A stretch of DNA of 22,560 nucleotides from Bacteroidota bacterium (GTDB lineage: Bacteria > Bacteroidota > Ignavibacteria > Ignavibacteriales > Ignavibacteriaceae). The stretch is taken from NCBI GenBank assembly GCA_023433685.1, contig JAEYUD010000012.1:1-22560 (forward strand), in the 5' to 3' direction. The first letter of the stretch is position 1, and each line of letters begins with the position of its first letter. The notes beneath the pieces were generated by a model that did no database searches, was not told where the DNA came from, and worked only from the letters and a program-made list of their open reading frames with translations. Shown here in pieces: positions 7,111-15,732 of this stretch. The position numbers and the translations under genes are program-made.

Positions 7111-10100
7111 ATGAGCAGATTAACACAACAACAGGAACTGGCTTCACAGCTCGGCAATCACCTGCTTGTCACAGCTAACGCGGGTTCAGGGAAAACAAAA
7201 GTTCTTTCCGGGCGGTATATAAAAGCCTTGCTTGAAGAAAACGTTAAAGTGAATGAGATAGCCGCCCTGACTTTCGGTGAAAAAGCCACAGCCGAACTCT
7301 ACGCGAGAATACGCAAGGAACTTGTCACGGTTTACGAAGCCACCACTGACCAAAATGACAGGATCAGGATCGATAAAATGATCCGTGACCTGATCAACTC
7401 GAACATCTCAACAATCCATGCTTTTTGTGCCTCCCTGCTGAGGGAGTTCCCGGTTGAAGCCGGTATCGACCCCTCTTTTAACCTCGTCGCGGAAAATGAG
7501 TCAAAACAATTGGTCATTGAATCGACCACTGAAATTATCGCGGAATCACTCTCCGACCCCGAAAAATCTCCTGAGATCAAAAAAGCCATAAGGCTTTTCG
7601 GATCCACCCAAAAGTTTAAAGGCGCAATCGGAACCATGATCAAAGCGCGGAAAAAGATACGGACCTACACCTACTGGCTCGGAGGAGATATTTCTCCTGA
7701 TAACATCCTGAAGAAAAACATCCTCCGTTTGGATGAGTATCTCAATATTCTCTTCCCCACGCTTGATGACCTCATGCGGCAACTTGAAGAGCTGAACAGT
7801 TTTATTCTGAAAAAGAAAGGAACTGAGACTGCACTCGCGGCAGGTGAGCTTTTAAAGGAATATTTCCGCGCCGCTGATCCCCTGACAAAATATGTTCTCG
7901 TTACACAGATTCTCGGGAATATACTGACAGGTTCGCATCCATTCGGTATACGAAAAAGAGGTTATCTTGAAACGAAGTACGAAGCTGAACTCGGTGAGAC
8001 TGCCAAAAACAGGGTGGAATTAATCACTGCCAGATTGAGAAAGTTCTTTGATCCTGACGTTGACAATTCGGTTGATAAAACCCGCCATCTTCTCTCACTT
8101 CACGCGGAGTACAGCTCACTGCTCTTAAAGTACTTCAATCTCATTCTCGACCGGTATAGCAGGAAAAAAAGTGAAGTGAACTGTGTCGACTTCGATGACT
8201 TGATCCTTATGAGCGCGGAAATACTGAAAAAACCCGCCGTGAAAAAAGCACTCGCCGGCAAGTTTAAATATATCATGGTTGATGAGTACCAAGACACAGA
8301 TGACCTCCAGTTCGATATCTTCCTTCCTCTTTTGGATGATCTTTCCATCGGGAATCTTTACGTTGTTGGTGACAAGAAACAGAGCATTTACGGATTTCGC
8401 GATGCCGATCTCTCGGTTTTTGACAGGACCAGAAGCAAGATCGAAGGCAGTTCCGGCACTTCGGTGGTATTGGAACACACTTTCCGGCTCACAAAAGAGT
8501 TGACAGCATTCGTAAACACCATCTTCCCCACCATTTTTGCATCAAAAGATCCCCTTTTTGACGGAACGGATGCTCAGTTCGCCAGAAAAAGAGAGTTGAC
8601 GAACGCCGTTGATTACGAACAGACTAGTTTTTTCGACATTAAGAAAGAATACACTGCAAGCTCGATCGGACTCATAATTAATAGGGAAAACGATGGGACG
8701 AAACCCAATGCATCCCGCACCTTAACCAGGGAGGCACAGCTTCTCGCCCTCCATTTGAAGCACCACTTCGAAGAGCTAAAAAATGCACCTCAAAGAGAAA
8801 AAGAGTCACTGACTGTCGCTATCCTGACCCGCAAACGCAATAATTTTAAATACCTTGAAGCAGCTCTGACTGAATTGGACATCCCCTATGAACTCATCGG
8901 CGGCAAACAGTTCTACCAGCAACAGGTGGTTGCAGACGTTTCTTCGGTTTTCAACTTCCTCGCTGACCCATCCGATGATCTGAACCTCTACTCCCTGCTC
9001 CGGTCACCTTTCTTTTCACTTTCCGATGAAGATATTCTTGCAATTTCCAGCGCCCCGGGGCTTACCGCGTTCGAAAGATTGGGAATTGTAGCCGGTCAGG
9101 ATCACCCCCGGATGCTCTTTGCCCTCCGGTTTCTGAACGAACTCCTCCTCCTCTCAACAGGGGTGAGACCACACAAGATAATCGATACGATTCTTTCACG
9201 CACACCGTATCTTGCCATAACTGCCGCCAGACCGGGAGGGAGGCAAAACCTCGCCAACTTAAACAAGTTGCTTGCCCTTTCGGTACAGTTCGACTCCTTC
9301 CGGTTCAACTCACTGCAAGATTACAGGAAATGGCTCAGTGAACTTATGATAGAGGAGGAAGAGGAAACTCAGGCTCCTGTATCAGAATCAGAAGGCAGCG
9401 TTAAGCTGATGACGATGCATCAGGCAAAAGGACTTGAATTTACAACGGTTTACCTTTTCGGATGTGGTGCAGCAGCATACGCTACCAAATCGCAGAGTGA
9501 AGGTGGGATAGGCATTCACAAAGATCTCGGGCTCATCTTCAAAGTCTCCGGCACGGGGGATATCTTTTACAAGAACCTGAATACACTTCACTATGATCTG
9601 GCTGATCTCTTTAACCAGGAAGTGGAAGCCGGGGAAGCCAAAAGGCTCTTCTATGTTGCGGTTACCCGGGCAGCAAACAATCTGTTTATAACCGGCTCTG
9701 TGCAAAAAGATCAGATAGAGGAGAAATCAGCCCTGCGGATGCTGCTCAAGGGTCTCGGTAAAGAGACAGTTCCGGAAGAAGATTTTACTGTTACTGCCGG
9801 TCAGTTGAAGATCGCCCGCGATGTGGAAGGTGAACACAAAGAGGAAATTATTGATTCTCTGGATCTTGCAATAAAAATATTGAACCCTGCTCCCATTGAG
9901 ATTGTCAAAAGTGGATCACCGGAAACATCCCGTAAAGGGGCAAAACCGGTAATTGCAACAGGAAAAATCGAAAAGAAATACTCCGGCGAGATTATCTCTG
10001 CGTCAAAGTACCTGACCTGGTACCAATGCCCCTTCAAATATTATCTTAACTATATCTCGGGACTTGCAGGAATACCCGGACTCGAAGTCTTCTTCCTCCC

Positions 10101-10836
10101 CCAACCGGATGAAATTGAAACCCCCTACGACCCCGCTGATGACAACGGTCTGACCCGCACTGAAGGCGAACTCCCGGGCGCCCCCGTCGGAAACACCGGC
10201 GCGGCGATCGGCACCGTGGTTCATGAATATCTCGCCACCGCGCCCCCCGGGGTTACACTTCTGAGCGCCGTCACTTCGATCACAGGCATGCTTACAGGGG
10301 AAGACCCAACCCTGTTAAAAAGCAGGGAGAGAATCATCAGCAGATCGGTTGAAATTCTTACAAGGTATCTCTCAACTGACGTGGCAAAAACGATCTCAGG
10401 ATATACAAATTTCAGAAATGAAGAAGAGCTTTTCATCAGATACAACGACTTTTACCTGATGGGAGTTATCGACAAGTTGGTTATATTAGAAGATAAAATC
10501 ATAATAATTGATTACAAGACCGACCGGGATCCCGCTCACTCTCTCGACAGGTATCGCGAACAGCTAAAGTTCTGCGGGTACATTTGCAGTCTGGTATACC
10601 CCCGGATCAATACGTTCGAATTGAGGCTCGTTTATCTTGCTGATCCGGAAGTGGTGCAGCCGGAAACATTGTCACGGAGTGAACTTTCCGTGATAAAGGA
10701 GAAGATCGATTCACTGATCACAATCTTAAGGGGTTCGTTCGCTTCGGGCGAGTTCAAAAAAAACACTTCACACTGCGGCGAGTGCAGGTTCAGTTTCAAT
10801 ACCGGAAACTGCCTCGCGCGCGAACTTCAAGAATGA
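7111..10836 (+). CDS. UvrD/AddA-type helicase with C-terminal RecB-like nuclease
   Basis: A 1241-residue superfamily 1 helicase fused to a nuclease, probably for double-strand break processing in recombination repair. Helicase motifs in order: Walker A TANAGSGKT (K28), motif Ia ALTFGEKATAEL, Walker B VDEYQDTD (D391, E392), motif III VVGDKKQSIYGFRDADLSVF, motif IV TFRLTKELTAF, motif V MTMHQAKGLEF, and motif VI KRLFYVAVTRA. The nuclease (about 965-1241) has SASKYLTWYQCPFKYYL, H1038, the PD-(D/E)XK core IIDYKTD (D1134, K1136) and Q1151. Cys973 and Cys1222, 1225 and 1234 form the spacing seen in Fe-S nucleases of the AddB/Cas4 kind. The start has a strong AGGAGGA at 7096-7102. No AddB partner lies in the window. 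The downstream amidase gene starts 10 bases after the stop. Helicase-nuclease assignment is firm; the exact AddA orthology is less so. Confidence 0.9.
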   Translation: MSRLTQQQELASQLGNHLLVTANAGSGKTKVLSGRYIKALLEENVKVNEIAALTFGEKATAELYARIRKELVTVYEATTDQNDRIRIDKMIRDLINSNISTIHAFCASLLREFPVEAGIDPSFNLVAENESKQLVIESTTEIIAESLSDPEKSPEIKKAIRLFGSTQKFKGAIGTMIKARKKIRTYTYWLGGDISPDNILKKNILRLDEYLNILFPTLDDLMRQLEELNSFILKKKGTETALAAGELLKEYFRAADPLTKYVLVTQILGNILTGSHPFGIRKRGYLETKYEAELGETAKNRVELITARLRKFFDPDVDNSVDKTRHLLSLHAEYSSLLLKYFNLILDRYSRKKSEVNCVDFDDLILMSAEILKKPAVKKALAGKFKYIMVDEYQDTDDLQFDIFLPLLDDLSIGNLYVVGDKKQSIYGFRDADLSVFDRTRSKIEGSSGTSVVLEHTFRLTKELTAFVNTIFPTIFASKDPLFDGTDAQFARKRELTNAVDYEQTSFFDIKKEYTASSIGLIINRENDGTKPNASRTLTREAQLLALHLKHHFEELKNAPQREKESLTVAILTRKRNNFKYLEAALTELDIPYELIGGKQFYQQQVVADVSSVFNFLADPSDDLNLYSLLRSPFFSLSDEDILAISSAPGLTAFERLGIVAGQDHPRMLFALRFLNELLLLSTGVRPHKIIDTILSRTPYLAITAARPGGRQNLANLNKLLALSVQFDSFRFNSLQDYRKWLSELMIEEEEETQAPVSESEGSVKLMTMHQAKGLEFTTVYLFGCGAAAYATKSQSEGGIGIHKDLGLIFKVSGTGDIFYKNLNTLHYDLADLFNQEVEAGEAKRLFYVAVTRAANNLFITGSVQKDQIEEKSALRMLLKGLGKETVPEEDFTVTAGQLKIARDVEGEHKEEIIDSLDLAIKILNPAPIEIVKSGSPETSRKGAKPVIATGKIEKKYSGEIISASKYLTWYQCPFKYYLNYISGLAGIPGLEVFFLPQPDEIETPYDPADDNGLTRTEGELPGAPVGNTGAAIGTVVHEYLATAPPGVTLLSAVTSITGMLTGEDPTLLKSRERIISRSVEILTRYLSTDVAKTISGYTNFRNEEELFIRYNDFYLMGVIDKLVILEDKIIIIDYKTDRDPAHSLDRYREQLKFCGYICSLVYPRINTFELRLVYLADPEVVQPETLSRSELSVIKEKIDSLITILRGSFASGEFKKNTSHCGECRFSFNTGNCLARELQE

Positions 10837-10846
10837 TTCAAAAAAA

Positions 10847-11926
10847 ATGAGAGCAAAAAAGAAAATCTTTTTACGACTTTTAAGTTTATTTACCCTGCCT
10901 TTTGGCGTGGCTTTCCTTTTATCGGGATGCGCGACAGTGACAGAATCTGTGAACACCTCCTGTTCACTTTACGATCTTCCGCCGGATCTGGCGGATCAGT
11001 CATTACATGATTCTGTGATCGCTTCTTTTTCTTCTGCTTTTAGCGGAAAGATTTTTTTTCTCGATCCCGGTCATGGTGGAAGCGACCGCAAGAATAAAAG
11101 CCCCAATGGAACGGTGACCGAGGCCGACATCAATCTTAAGGTAGCACTCTACCTTCGTGAAATGATGCAGAAAGCCGGCGCTAAGGTGATAATGTCACGG
11201 GAGACCGATAAAACTGTCGAACTGAAAGAGCGCCCCCTTATGGCTAACAATTCCGGCGCGCAATTCTTCATTTCGGTTCACCACAATGCCCCCGGGAAAC
11301 CAAGCGACAGGTTCACGAACTATACATCCACCTACTATCACGCCACCGAGGAAGACTACGAGCATCAACCCTCGAACCGTGACATGGCAAAATACGTAAA
11401 CCGCGATCTTGCCTTTAACACGGGGCGACCCGCGGGTCTGGCATCTTTCGATGGTACGATCTCCGACTATCTCATCTACCCGGGTGATGGTTTCGCCGTT
11501 TTACGGGGTATAAATATCCCGGGTATTCTTGTTGAATGCTCATTCTTCACAAATTTAAGTGAAGAGATCAGGCTTTCAGACTCACTCTACAATAAACTGG
11601 AGGCATGGGGTATCTTCAAAGGGCTTGGCAAGTATTTCCGGGCACCCGTTCCGGTACTCGATCTGAAATCACGGACGGTTAAAAACGGGAAGCAAACCGT
11701 CGGGATCGGTCTCACTTCAAAACAGCCGGTAGACAAAAGGGACATCACGGTTTTCTCGAACAAGGTACCACTTCCCGCGGACAAAATTAAACTTGAGAAG
11801 AATGTGATCTCACTCGATCTGGGTGACGCGTTCAAGAGGGAAACAGAGCTAAAAGTGATCGTAACAAACAAGGCCGGGTTAAGTAACCTCCCTTTTATTA
11901 TTAAACTTACCCCCGAAGCTAACTAA
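10847..11926 (+). CDS. N-acetylmuramoyl-L-alanine amidase, lipoprotein (Amidase_3)
   Basis: A 359-residue predicted lipoprotein that cleaves the bond between MurNAc and L-alanine in peptidoglycan. Residues 1-28 form a lipoprotein signal with lipobox LLSGC (Cys28). The catalytic Amidase_3 domain (about 68-270) carries all zinc and catalytic residues: LDPGHGG (H76), TEADINLKVA (E92), ISVHHNAPG (H145/H146) and LVECSFF (E230). Arg and Glu in SRETDKTVELKERPLMAN are also typical. Residues about 270-359 form an extra beta-rich tail that I do not recognise, perhaps a cell-wall or protein-binding module. The ATG lies 10 bases after the helicase stop without a clear Shine-Dalgarno site. The next gene follows 14 bases later, so the helicase, amidase and SpmAB genes may form one operon. 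A role in daughter cell separation or wall turnover is inferred from the family. Confidence 0.92.
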   Translation: MRAKKKIFLRLLSLFTLPFGVAFLLSGCATVTESVNTSCSLYDLPPDLADQSLHDSVIASFSSAFSGKIFFLDPGHGGSDRKNKSPNGTVTEADINLKVALYLREMMQKAGAKVIMSRETDKTVELKERPLMANNSGAQFFISVHHNAPGKPSDRFTNYTSTYYHATEEDYEHQPSNRDMAKYVNRDLAFNTGRPAGLASFDGTISDYLIYPGDGFAVLRGINIPGILVECSFFTNLSEEIRLSDSLYNKLEAWGIFKGLGKYFRAPVPVLDLKSRTVKNGKQTVGIGLTSKQPVDKRDITVFSNKVPLPADKIKLEKNVISLDLGDAFKRETELKVIVTNKAGLSNLPFIIKLTPEAN

Positions 11927-11940
11927 ACAGGAGAACGCGG

Positions 11941-13533
11941 ATGCTAAATTATATCTGGGCCGCACTGGTCTTTCTTGGTTTCATTTCCGCTGTTTATTAC
12001 GACGCGGCCGATACTGCCACCTCCCGACACAGGAATGGAGTGCCGGTCGAGGTCACCGTTACCAAAACCGCTGACGGATCAGGTGAAGTGCTGCTCGACT
12101 CAGTTACGCTCTCCCGCCATTTCGGTATTCCTGTTAAATCTCAGCTTAGGGCTACTTTCCCTCTTGCGAAGCAAACAGGTGAAGAGACCGGTGTTACCTT
12201 CAGGATACCCGATGACGCGGCGGACGTTATAAAAGAGATCGCCAAGGCAAGCGGAAAGGAAAATGATATCACCGCGACAGTCACTCTTAAAAAGATGAAT
12301 GATTCTTCATACACCGCGCGGGTGTTACTTGAACCGGTTTCGTTCCGAAAGATAAAAGATATCACAAACGCCGCCATTAGTTTCGCGGGTACCGCCGTAG
12401 AGATCGCTCTCGGTTTGGTGGGTATCATGGCTATGTGGCTCGGCATAATGAAGATCGCCGAAGGGGCGGGGGTAATTAATTATATCGCGGCAGCGATGCG
12501 CCCGGTAACCAAACGGCTTTTCCCCGATGTACCGCACGATCACCCCGCCATCGGTTCGATCATAATGAACATTTCCGCAAACTTCCTCGGACTCTCAAAT
12601 GCCGCAACGCCATTCGGCTTAAAAGCGATGGAAGAACTCGACAAGCTGAACCCTGAAAAAGGGACCGCCACCAACGCGATGTGTACATTCCTCGCTATCA
12701 ACACCGCGGGTATGACGCTCATCCCCGCCACTGCAATAGCGGTCAGAGCGGCGGCGGGCAGCACCCAGCCGGCCGTGATAATCGGTACTTCCCTTTTTGC
12801 TTCGGCTTGCGCCACAACCGCGGGATTGATCGCGGTCAAAACACTCGAGAAATTTTCATCCAACCGTTCAGAAGGCTTAAAATTCCTCGGAGCGGTGGCT
12901 AAGAAGGCTTTATTTGTTCTTCCCGTACTCGCGCTCCTTATCTGGCTTTTTGTTTCGGGAACTGTTGATCTGAATTCTTTGGGAGTAAACACCGGCACAC
13001 TTAAAACAGTCATCGATGCACTTTCAGCATTCGCTATACCAGTGATAATTTTCCTCTTTGTCGGAATTGGCATGTACAAGAAAGTGAAGGTTTACGAGGT
13101 TTTCATCGAAGGGGCCAAGGAGGGTTTCAATGTTGCCTTAAGAATAATCCCCTATCTCGTGGCAATGCTTATGGCAATCGGTATCTTCCGCGCAAGCGGT
13201 GGAATGGATCTGCTTGTTTGGATGCTTTCGCCCGTCACAAACCTTGTTGGCATGCCCGCCGAGGCACTCCCCATGGCATTGATGCGTCCCCTTTCAGGCA
13301 GTGGTTCCATTGCCATCATGACGGAGATCATCAAAACCCACGGACCCGATTCACTCCTCGGCCTTATGGTCTCCACCTTCTTCGGCAGTACCGAGACAAC
13401 ATTTTATGTCCTCGCTGTCTATTTCGGCTCAGTAAATATCAAGAGAACGCGTCATGCCCTTCCCGCCGGCCTCATCGCCGATGTAACGGGGCTTCTTATG
13501 GCTGTGTTTATTGTGAGGTTATTGTTTGGGTGA
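11941..13533 (+). CDS. Fused SpmA-SpmB (nucleoside-recognition / Gate domain) membrane protein
   Basis: A 530-residue polytopic membrane protein with two Gate domains in tandem. After a first membrane segment (residues 1-20) and a beta-rich soluble insert (about 30-135), the SpmA half (about 140-320) shows ISANFLGLSNAATPFGLKAM. The SpmB half (about 370-530) shows MRPLSGSGSIAIMTEI and STFFGSTETTFYVLAVYFGS. In Bacillus, SpmA and SpmB act in spore core dehydration. Bacteroidota carry such fusions without sporulation, so the spore name is only historical, and transport of an unknown solute is the family-level expectation. The start is supported by AGGAG at 11931-11935 and 14-base spacing from the amidase gene. 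A run of inverted repeats follows the stop. Confidence 0.88.
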   Translation: MLNYIWAALVFLGFISAVYYDAADTATSRHRNGVPVEVTVTKTADGSGEVLLDSVTLSRHFGIPVKSQLRATFPLAKQTGEETGVTFRIPDDAADVIKEIAKASGKENDITATVTLKKMNDSSYTARVLLEPVSFRKIKDITNAAISFAGTAVEIALGLVGIMAMWLGIMKIAEGAGVINYIAAAMRPVTKRLFPDVPHDHPAIGSIIMNISANFLGLSNAATPFGLKAMEELDKLNPEKGTATNAMCTFLAINTAGMTLIPATAIAVRAAAGSTQPAVIIGTSLFASACATTAGLIAVKTLEKFSSNRSEGLKFLGAVAKKALFVLPVLALLIWLFVSGTVDLNSLGVNTGTLKTVIDALSAFAIPVIIFLFVGIGMYKKVKVYEVFIEGAKEGFNVALRIIPYLVAMLMAIGIFRASGGMDLLVWMLSPVTNLVGMPAEALPMALMRPLSGSGSIAIMTEIIKTHGPDSLLGLMVSTFFGSTETTFYVLAVYFGSVNIKRTRHALPAGLIADVTGLLMAVFIVRLLFG

Positions 13534-13584
13534 TTCTTCGAACCACTCTCCCCTTAATCCCCTCTCGCCTTACCTCACCCCTTG

Positions 13585-13607
13585 CCCCTCTCCTATGAGG
13601 AGAGGGG
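13585..13607. repeat. Perfect hairpin, 10-bp stem and 3-base loop
   Basis: CCCCTCTCCT pairs exactly with AGGAGAGGGG around ATG. No T run follows on either strand, so a rho-independent terminator is not clear. It could be a dispersed repeat unit or an mRNA 3'-end stabiliser for the SpmAB gene. Confidence 0.7.
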
Positions 13608-13631
13608 AATTGCGGCTAAAGCAGAAGCGCT

Positions 13632-13716
13632 GAATTCCCGGTGTCTCCGCTAAAGGGAAAAAAACTCGCTTCGCTCAAACAGATTTTCCCTTTCACGCTC
13701 CGACCGCCGGTAATTC
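13632..13716. repeat. 85-base imperfect palindrome (REP/MITE-like)
   Basis: The outer arm GAATTCCCGG matches the complement of CCGGTAATTC with one mismatch. The inner arm AAAGGGAAAA (13652-13661) matches TTTTCCCTTT (13684-13693) exactly. CGCTTCGCTC lies in the loop. There is no ORF inside, so a small non-autonomous or REP-like element is plausible. Confidence 0.6.
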
Positions 13717-13797
13717 TTTCTCGCGCTTTTCCTTAGGCCAACCCCATCTGAACTTTGTGCCATAGTTATACGAATATCAGCTCAAAAAAATCCGTGG

Positions 13798-13832
13798 AAT
13801 CCGTGATAAATCCGTGGAATCCGCGTAACTTT
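13798..13832. repeat. ATCCGTG repeat, copy 1
   Basis: This 35-base stretch matches 17320-17354 at 32 of 35 positions. The ATCCGTG unit also occurs just upstream (13790-13797). The pair marks a dispersed intergenic repeat family. Confidence 0.75.
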
Positions 13833-13932
13833 TCAAATCCCCTCTGCGGCCTTTGCGCCCTTTGCGGTTTAAATTCCACTAACCACTATATTTAACCGCT
13901 AAATTTCCAATTTTGATAAACACTTACAATAC

Positions 13933-14802
13933 ATGCTCCTAAAACCGATAAAAGTACTTCTACTCCTCCTGGCCATAACATCCACAATCCTCCCCCAGAC
14001 CATCGAGTTCCTCCCCGGCAAGCGGCTGTTCAATATGCTGAAAGCAGCCGATATGGAGCCAAAGTTCGGACTCACCTTCTTCCCTGACGACAGGGCAATG
14101 AAGGTGGATGTGGGAAATGCCTTTGATGTAGTTTCTATAACTTTTGACTCATCCTCCACTCTCAACGCCGGAACGGAGTTCTTCGCCTACGCCAAGGTTA
14201 TCGAGTACCGCGACTACCGCCTGCAGGTGGCAGCTATCGACGGTTACTTCGGCGGTAATGTAACCTGGCTTAAAAAACTGCACGAATCGCCCCACTACCT
14301 AACGATGCGGTTACGGTTCATCCACCGCAGCGCCCACTTGGTTGACGGGGCATGGGATCCGTCACAAAGTGTGTGGAAAGATGGCGTGGGTCCGGTACCT
14401 TTTGCCGACGATTTTTTTGAGTTAAATCCGGCCATACAGTTTGTTTATCCCGGGATGAGTCTAAAGCTTTACGTCGGGATAACTTACTCAATTTTGATAA
14501 GGCCCATCGATCAGAAAAGAACATCATTTTCACTCGGAAGTGAAATTTTTCTCAATGAACCGTTGTTTTCATTATTGAAGAAAGAAGCAAGATTCTGGGC
14601 CGCCGGCGATTTCAAAATGCGCGGCCGCCCCGAGTACACGCCCGCATATTCATTTATGGCAGGGATAAAATTCGGGCAGCAATTCGGAACGGGTCTCTCG
14701 ATCTATGCCTCTTATTACGACGGCTACGACTGGTTCAGTTCATATTACAAAACCAGACTCCAAAAATTCGGACTCGGTTTCTTTCTCGATTTTAACCCTT
14801 GA
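13933..14802 (+). CDS. Probable outer-membrane beta-barrel protein, DUF1207-like
   Basis: A 289-residue exported protein with a signal peptide at residues 1-22 (Leu-rich core, ending near ILPQ-T). The rest alternates hydrophobic and polar residues and ends in LGFFLDFNP, a typical beta-barrel end with terminal aromatic residues. The layout resembles DUF1207 in several places: an opening FLPGKRLFNMLKAADMEPKF, a central RLRFIHRSAHLVDGAWD (compare the R-F-x-H-x-S-S-H-L-x-D pattern of that family), and a late SIYASYYDGYDWFSSYY. The ATG has no Shine-Dalgarno site, which is common in this group of bacteria. It ends 12 bases before, and in the same frame as, the ABC ATPase. The molecular function is unknown. 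Linkage to an ABC exporter and a LolA-like protein suggests envelope transport or assembly. Confidence 0.65.
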   Translation: MLLKPIKVLLLLLAITSTILPQTIEFLPGKRLFNMLKAADMEPKFGLTFFPDDRAMKVDVGNAFDVVSITFDSSSTLNAGTEFFAYAKVIEYRDYRLQVAAIDGYFGGNVTWLKKLHESPHYLTMRLRFIHRSAHLVDGAWDPSQSVWKDGVGPVPFADDFFELNPAIQFVYPGMSLKLYVGITYSILIRPIDQKRTSFSLGSEIFLNEPLFSLLKKEARFWAAGDFKMRGRPEYTPAYSFMAGIKFGQQFGTGLSIYASYYDGYDWFSSYYKTRLQKFGLGFFLDFNP

Positions 14803-14803
14803 C

Positions 14804-14809
14804 AAGGAG
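14804..14809 (+). promoter_or_regulatory. Ribosome binding site that places the ABC ATPase start at ACG
   Basis: AAGGAG lies 5 bases before ACG at 14815. No ATG, GTG or TTG occurs in frame between the upstream TGA (14800-14802) and the Walker A motif, so this site decides the start. Confidence 0.7.
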
Positions 14810-14814
14810 TTTTT

Positions 14815-15732
14815 ACGGAAAAAATTATTGAAATTAAAGGACTTCACAAGAAGTTTAAAGACGTCCACGCAGTTAACGGTCTCGACCTTAATGTTTACGA
14901 GGGGGATGTTTTCGGCTTCCTGGGTCCCAACGGCGCGGGTAAAAGCACCACCATACGGATGCTGCTTACCCTCATCTTCCCCACAGAGGGTGAGATAAAA
15001 CTGTTCGGAAAAAATATTTACAAAGAGAGGAAGTATATCCTCAGCCGTGTCGGTGCCATAGTCGAAAAACCCGATTTCTACGGCTACCTTTCGGCCTACA
15101 AAAACCTCGAGATCCTCGCCCGCACTTCCGGGTACCCTGTAACAAAGAACAGGATAATGGAGATACTCGAAATGGTGGGACTCGACAAGCGCTACAAATC
15201 AAAAGTTAAAACCTTTTCACACGGAATGAAGCAGCGCCTCGGTATAGCCCAGGCTCTCATCCACGACCCGCAGCTCATCATCCTCGATGAGCCGACCACG
15301 GGCCTCGACCCCCAGGGTATGAAGGAGATCCGCGAATTGGTTATCAGCCTGAGCAAAGACCACAAAAAAACGATCTTCCTTTCGTCACACATCCTCTATG
15401 AGGTTGAACTTATCGCCAACCGTATGGTGATCATCAACAAGGGAAAGACCGTGATCGAGGGCTCCGTCAGCGAACTGCTCGATGCCACAGAAGCCCGGGT
15501 TAATATCGAAGTAGATGACCCTCAAAAGGCGGTTCAGTTGATCAACGAAACAAATTTCAACGGGATGATCGATTCGGTAACTGGTAACACCGTTATCCTC
15601 TTCGCCCACAAGTCGGATATCGCCCCGATCAACAGAAAACTTGTTGAGAATGGCCTCGCGGTCTCTTCAATCGTGCCGACAAGATCACTCGAAGAGTACT
15701 TCCTCAATTTAACCGGGAAGGTGGACAAATGA
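14815..15732 (+). CDS. ABC transporter ATP-binding protein with apparent ACG start
   Basis: A 305-residue ABC ATPase that powers the permease encoded next to it. Domain signs: Walker A GPNGAGKST (K43), signature FSHGMKQRL (S135 to Q140), Walker B LIILDEP (D158, E159), the D-loop TGLDP, and the switch His in FLSSHIL (H192). The last 90 residues are the usual C-terminal extension of the exporter/BcrA-type group. The first ATG in frame (14959) would remove Walker A and cannot be the start. The frame is open back to the TGA at 14800-14802, with AAGGAG 5 bases before ACG at 14815. The product would begin [Met]-EKIIEIKGLHKKFKD, exactly where family members begin. An ATG-to-ACG sequencing error or the rare start ATT at 14824 are alternatives. 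The stop overlaps the permease start (ATGA). Confidence 0.9.
   Translation, partial: TEKIIEIKGLHKKFKDVHAVNGLDLNVYEGDVFGFLGPNGAGKSTTIRMLLTLIFPTEGEIKLFGKNIYKERKYILSRVGAIVEKPDFYGYLSAYKNLEILARTSGYPVTKNRIMEILEMVGLDKRYKSKVKTFSHGMKQRLGIAQALIHDPQLIILDEPTTGLDPQGMKEIRELVISLSKDHKKTIFLSSHILYEVELIANRMVIINKGKTVIEGSVSELLDATEARVNIEVDDPQKAVQLINETNFNGMIDSVTGNTVILFAHKSDIAPINRKLVENGLAVSSIVPTRSLEEYFLNLTGKVDK

Larger units (their letters stand above)
13534..13932. other. Repeat-rich non-coding region
   Basis: These 399 bases carry no supportable gene. They hold, in order: C/T-rich sequence, a perfect hairpin at 13585-13607, an 85-base imperfect palindrome at 13632-13716, the ATCCGTG repeat at 13798-13832, and a CTTTGCG-rich stretch near 13840-13870 with the unit TTTGCG three times. 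The last 50 bases before the next ATG are A/T-rich and may hold its promoter, but no clear site can be seen. Confidence 0.75.

Noticed and set aside
13585..13607. Rho-independent terminator call for the 13585 hairpin
   Set aside because: The stem is strong, but no T run follows on either strand.
14705..14998. 97-residue plus-strand reading frame spanning the barrel/ABC junction
   Set aside because: It runs in another frame across the end of the barrel gene and the Walker A region, and it looks like no known family.
14959..15732. ABC ATPase starting at the ATG at 14959
   Set aside because: This start would delete the Walker A motif and the first 48 residues; the frame is open upstream with a ribosome site and ACG at 14815.
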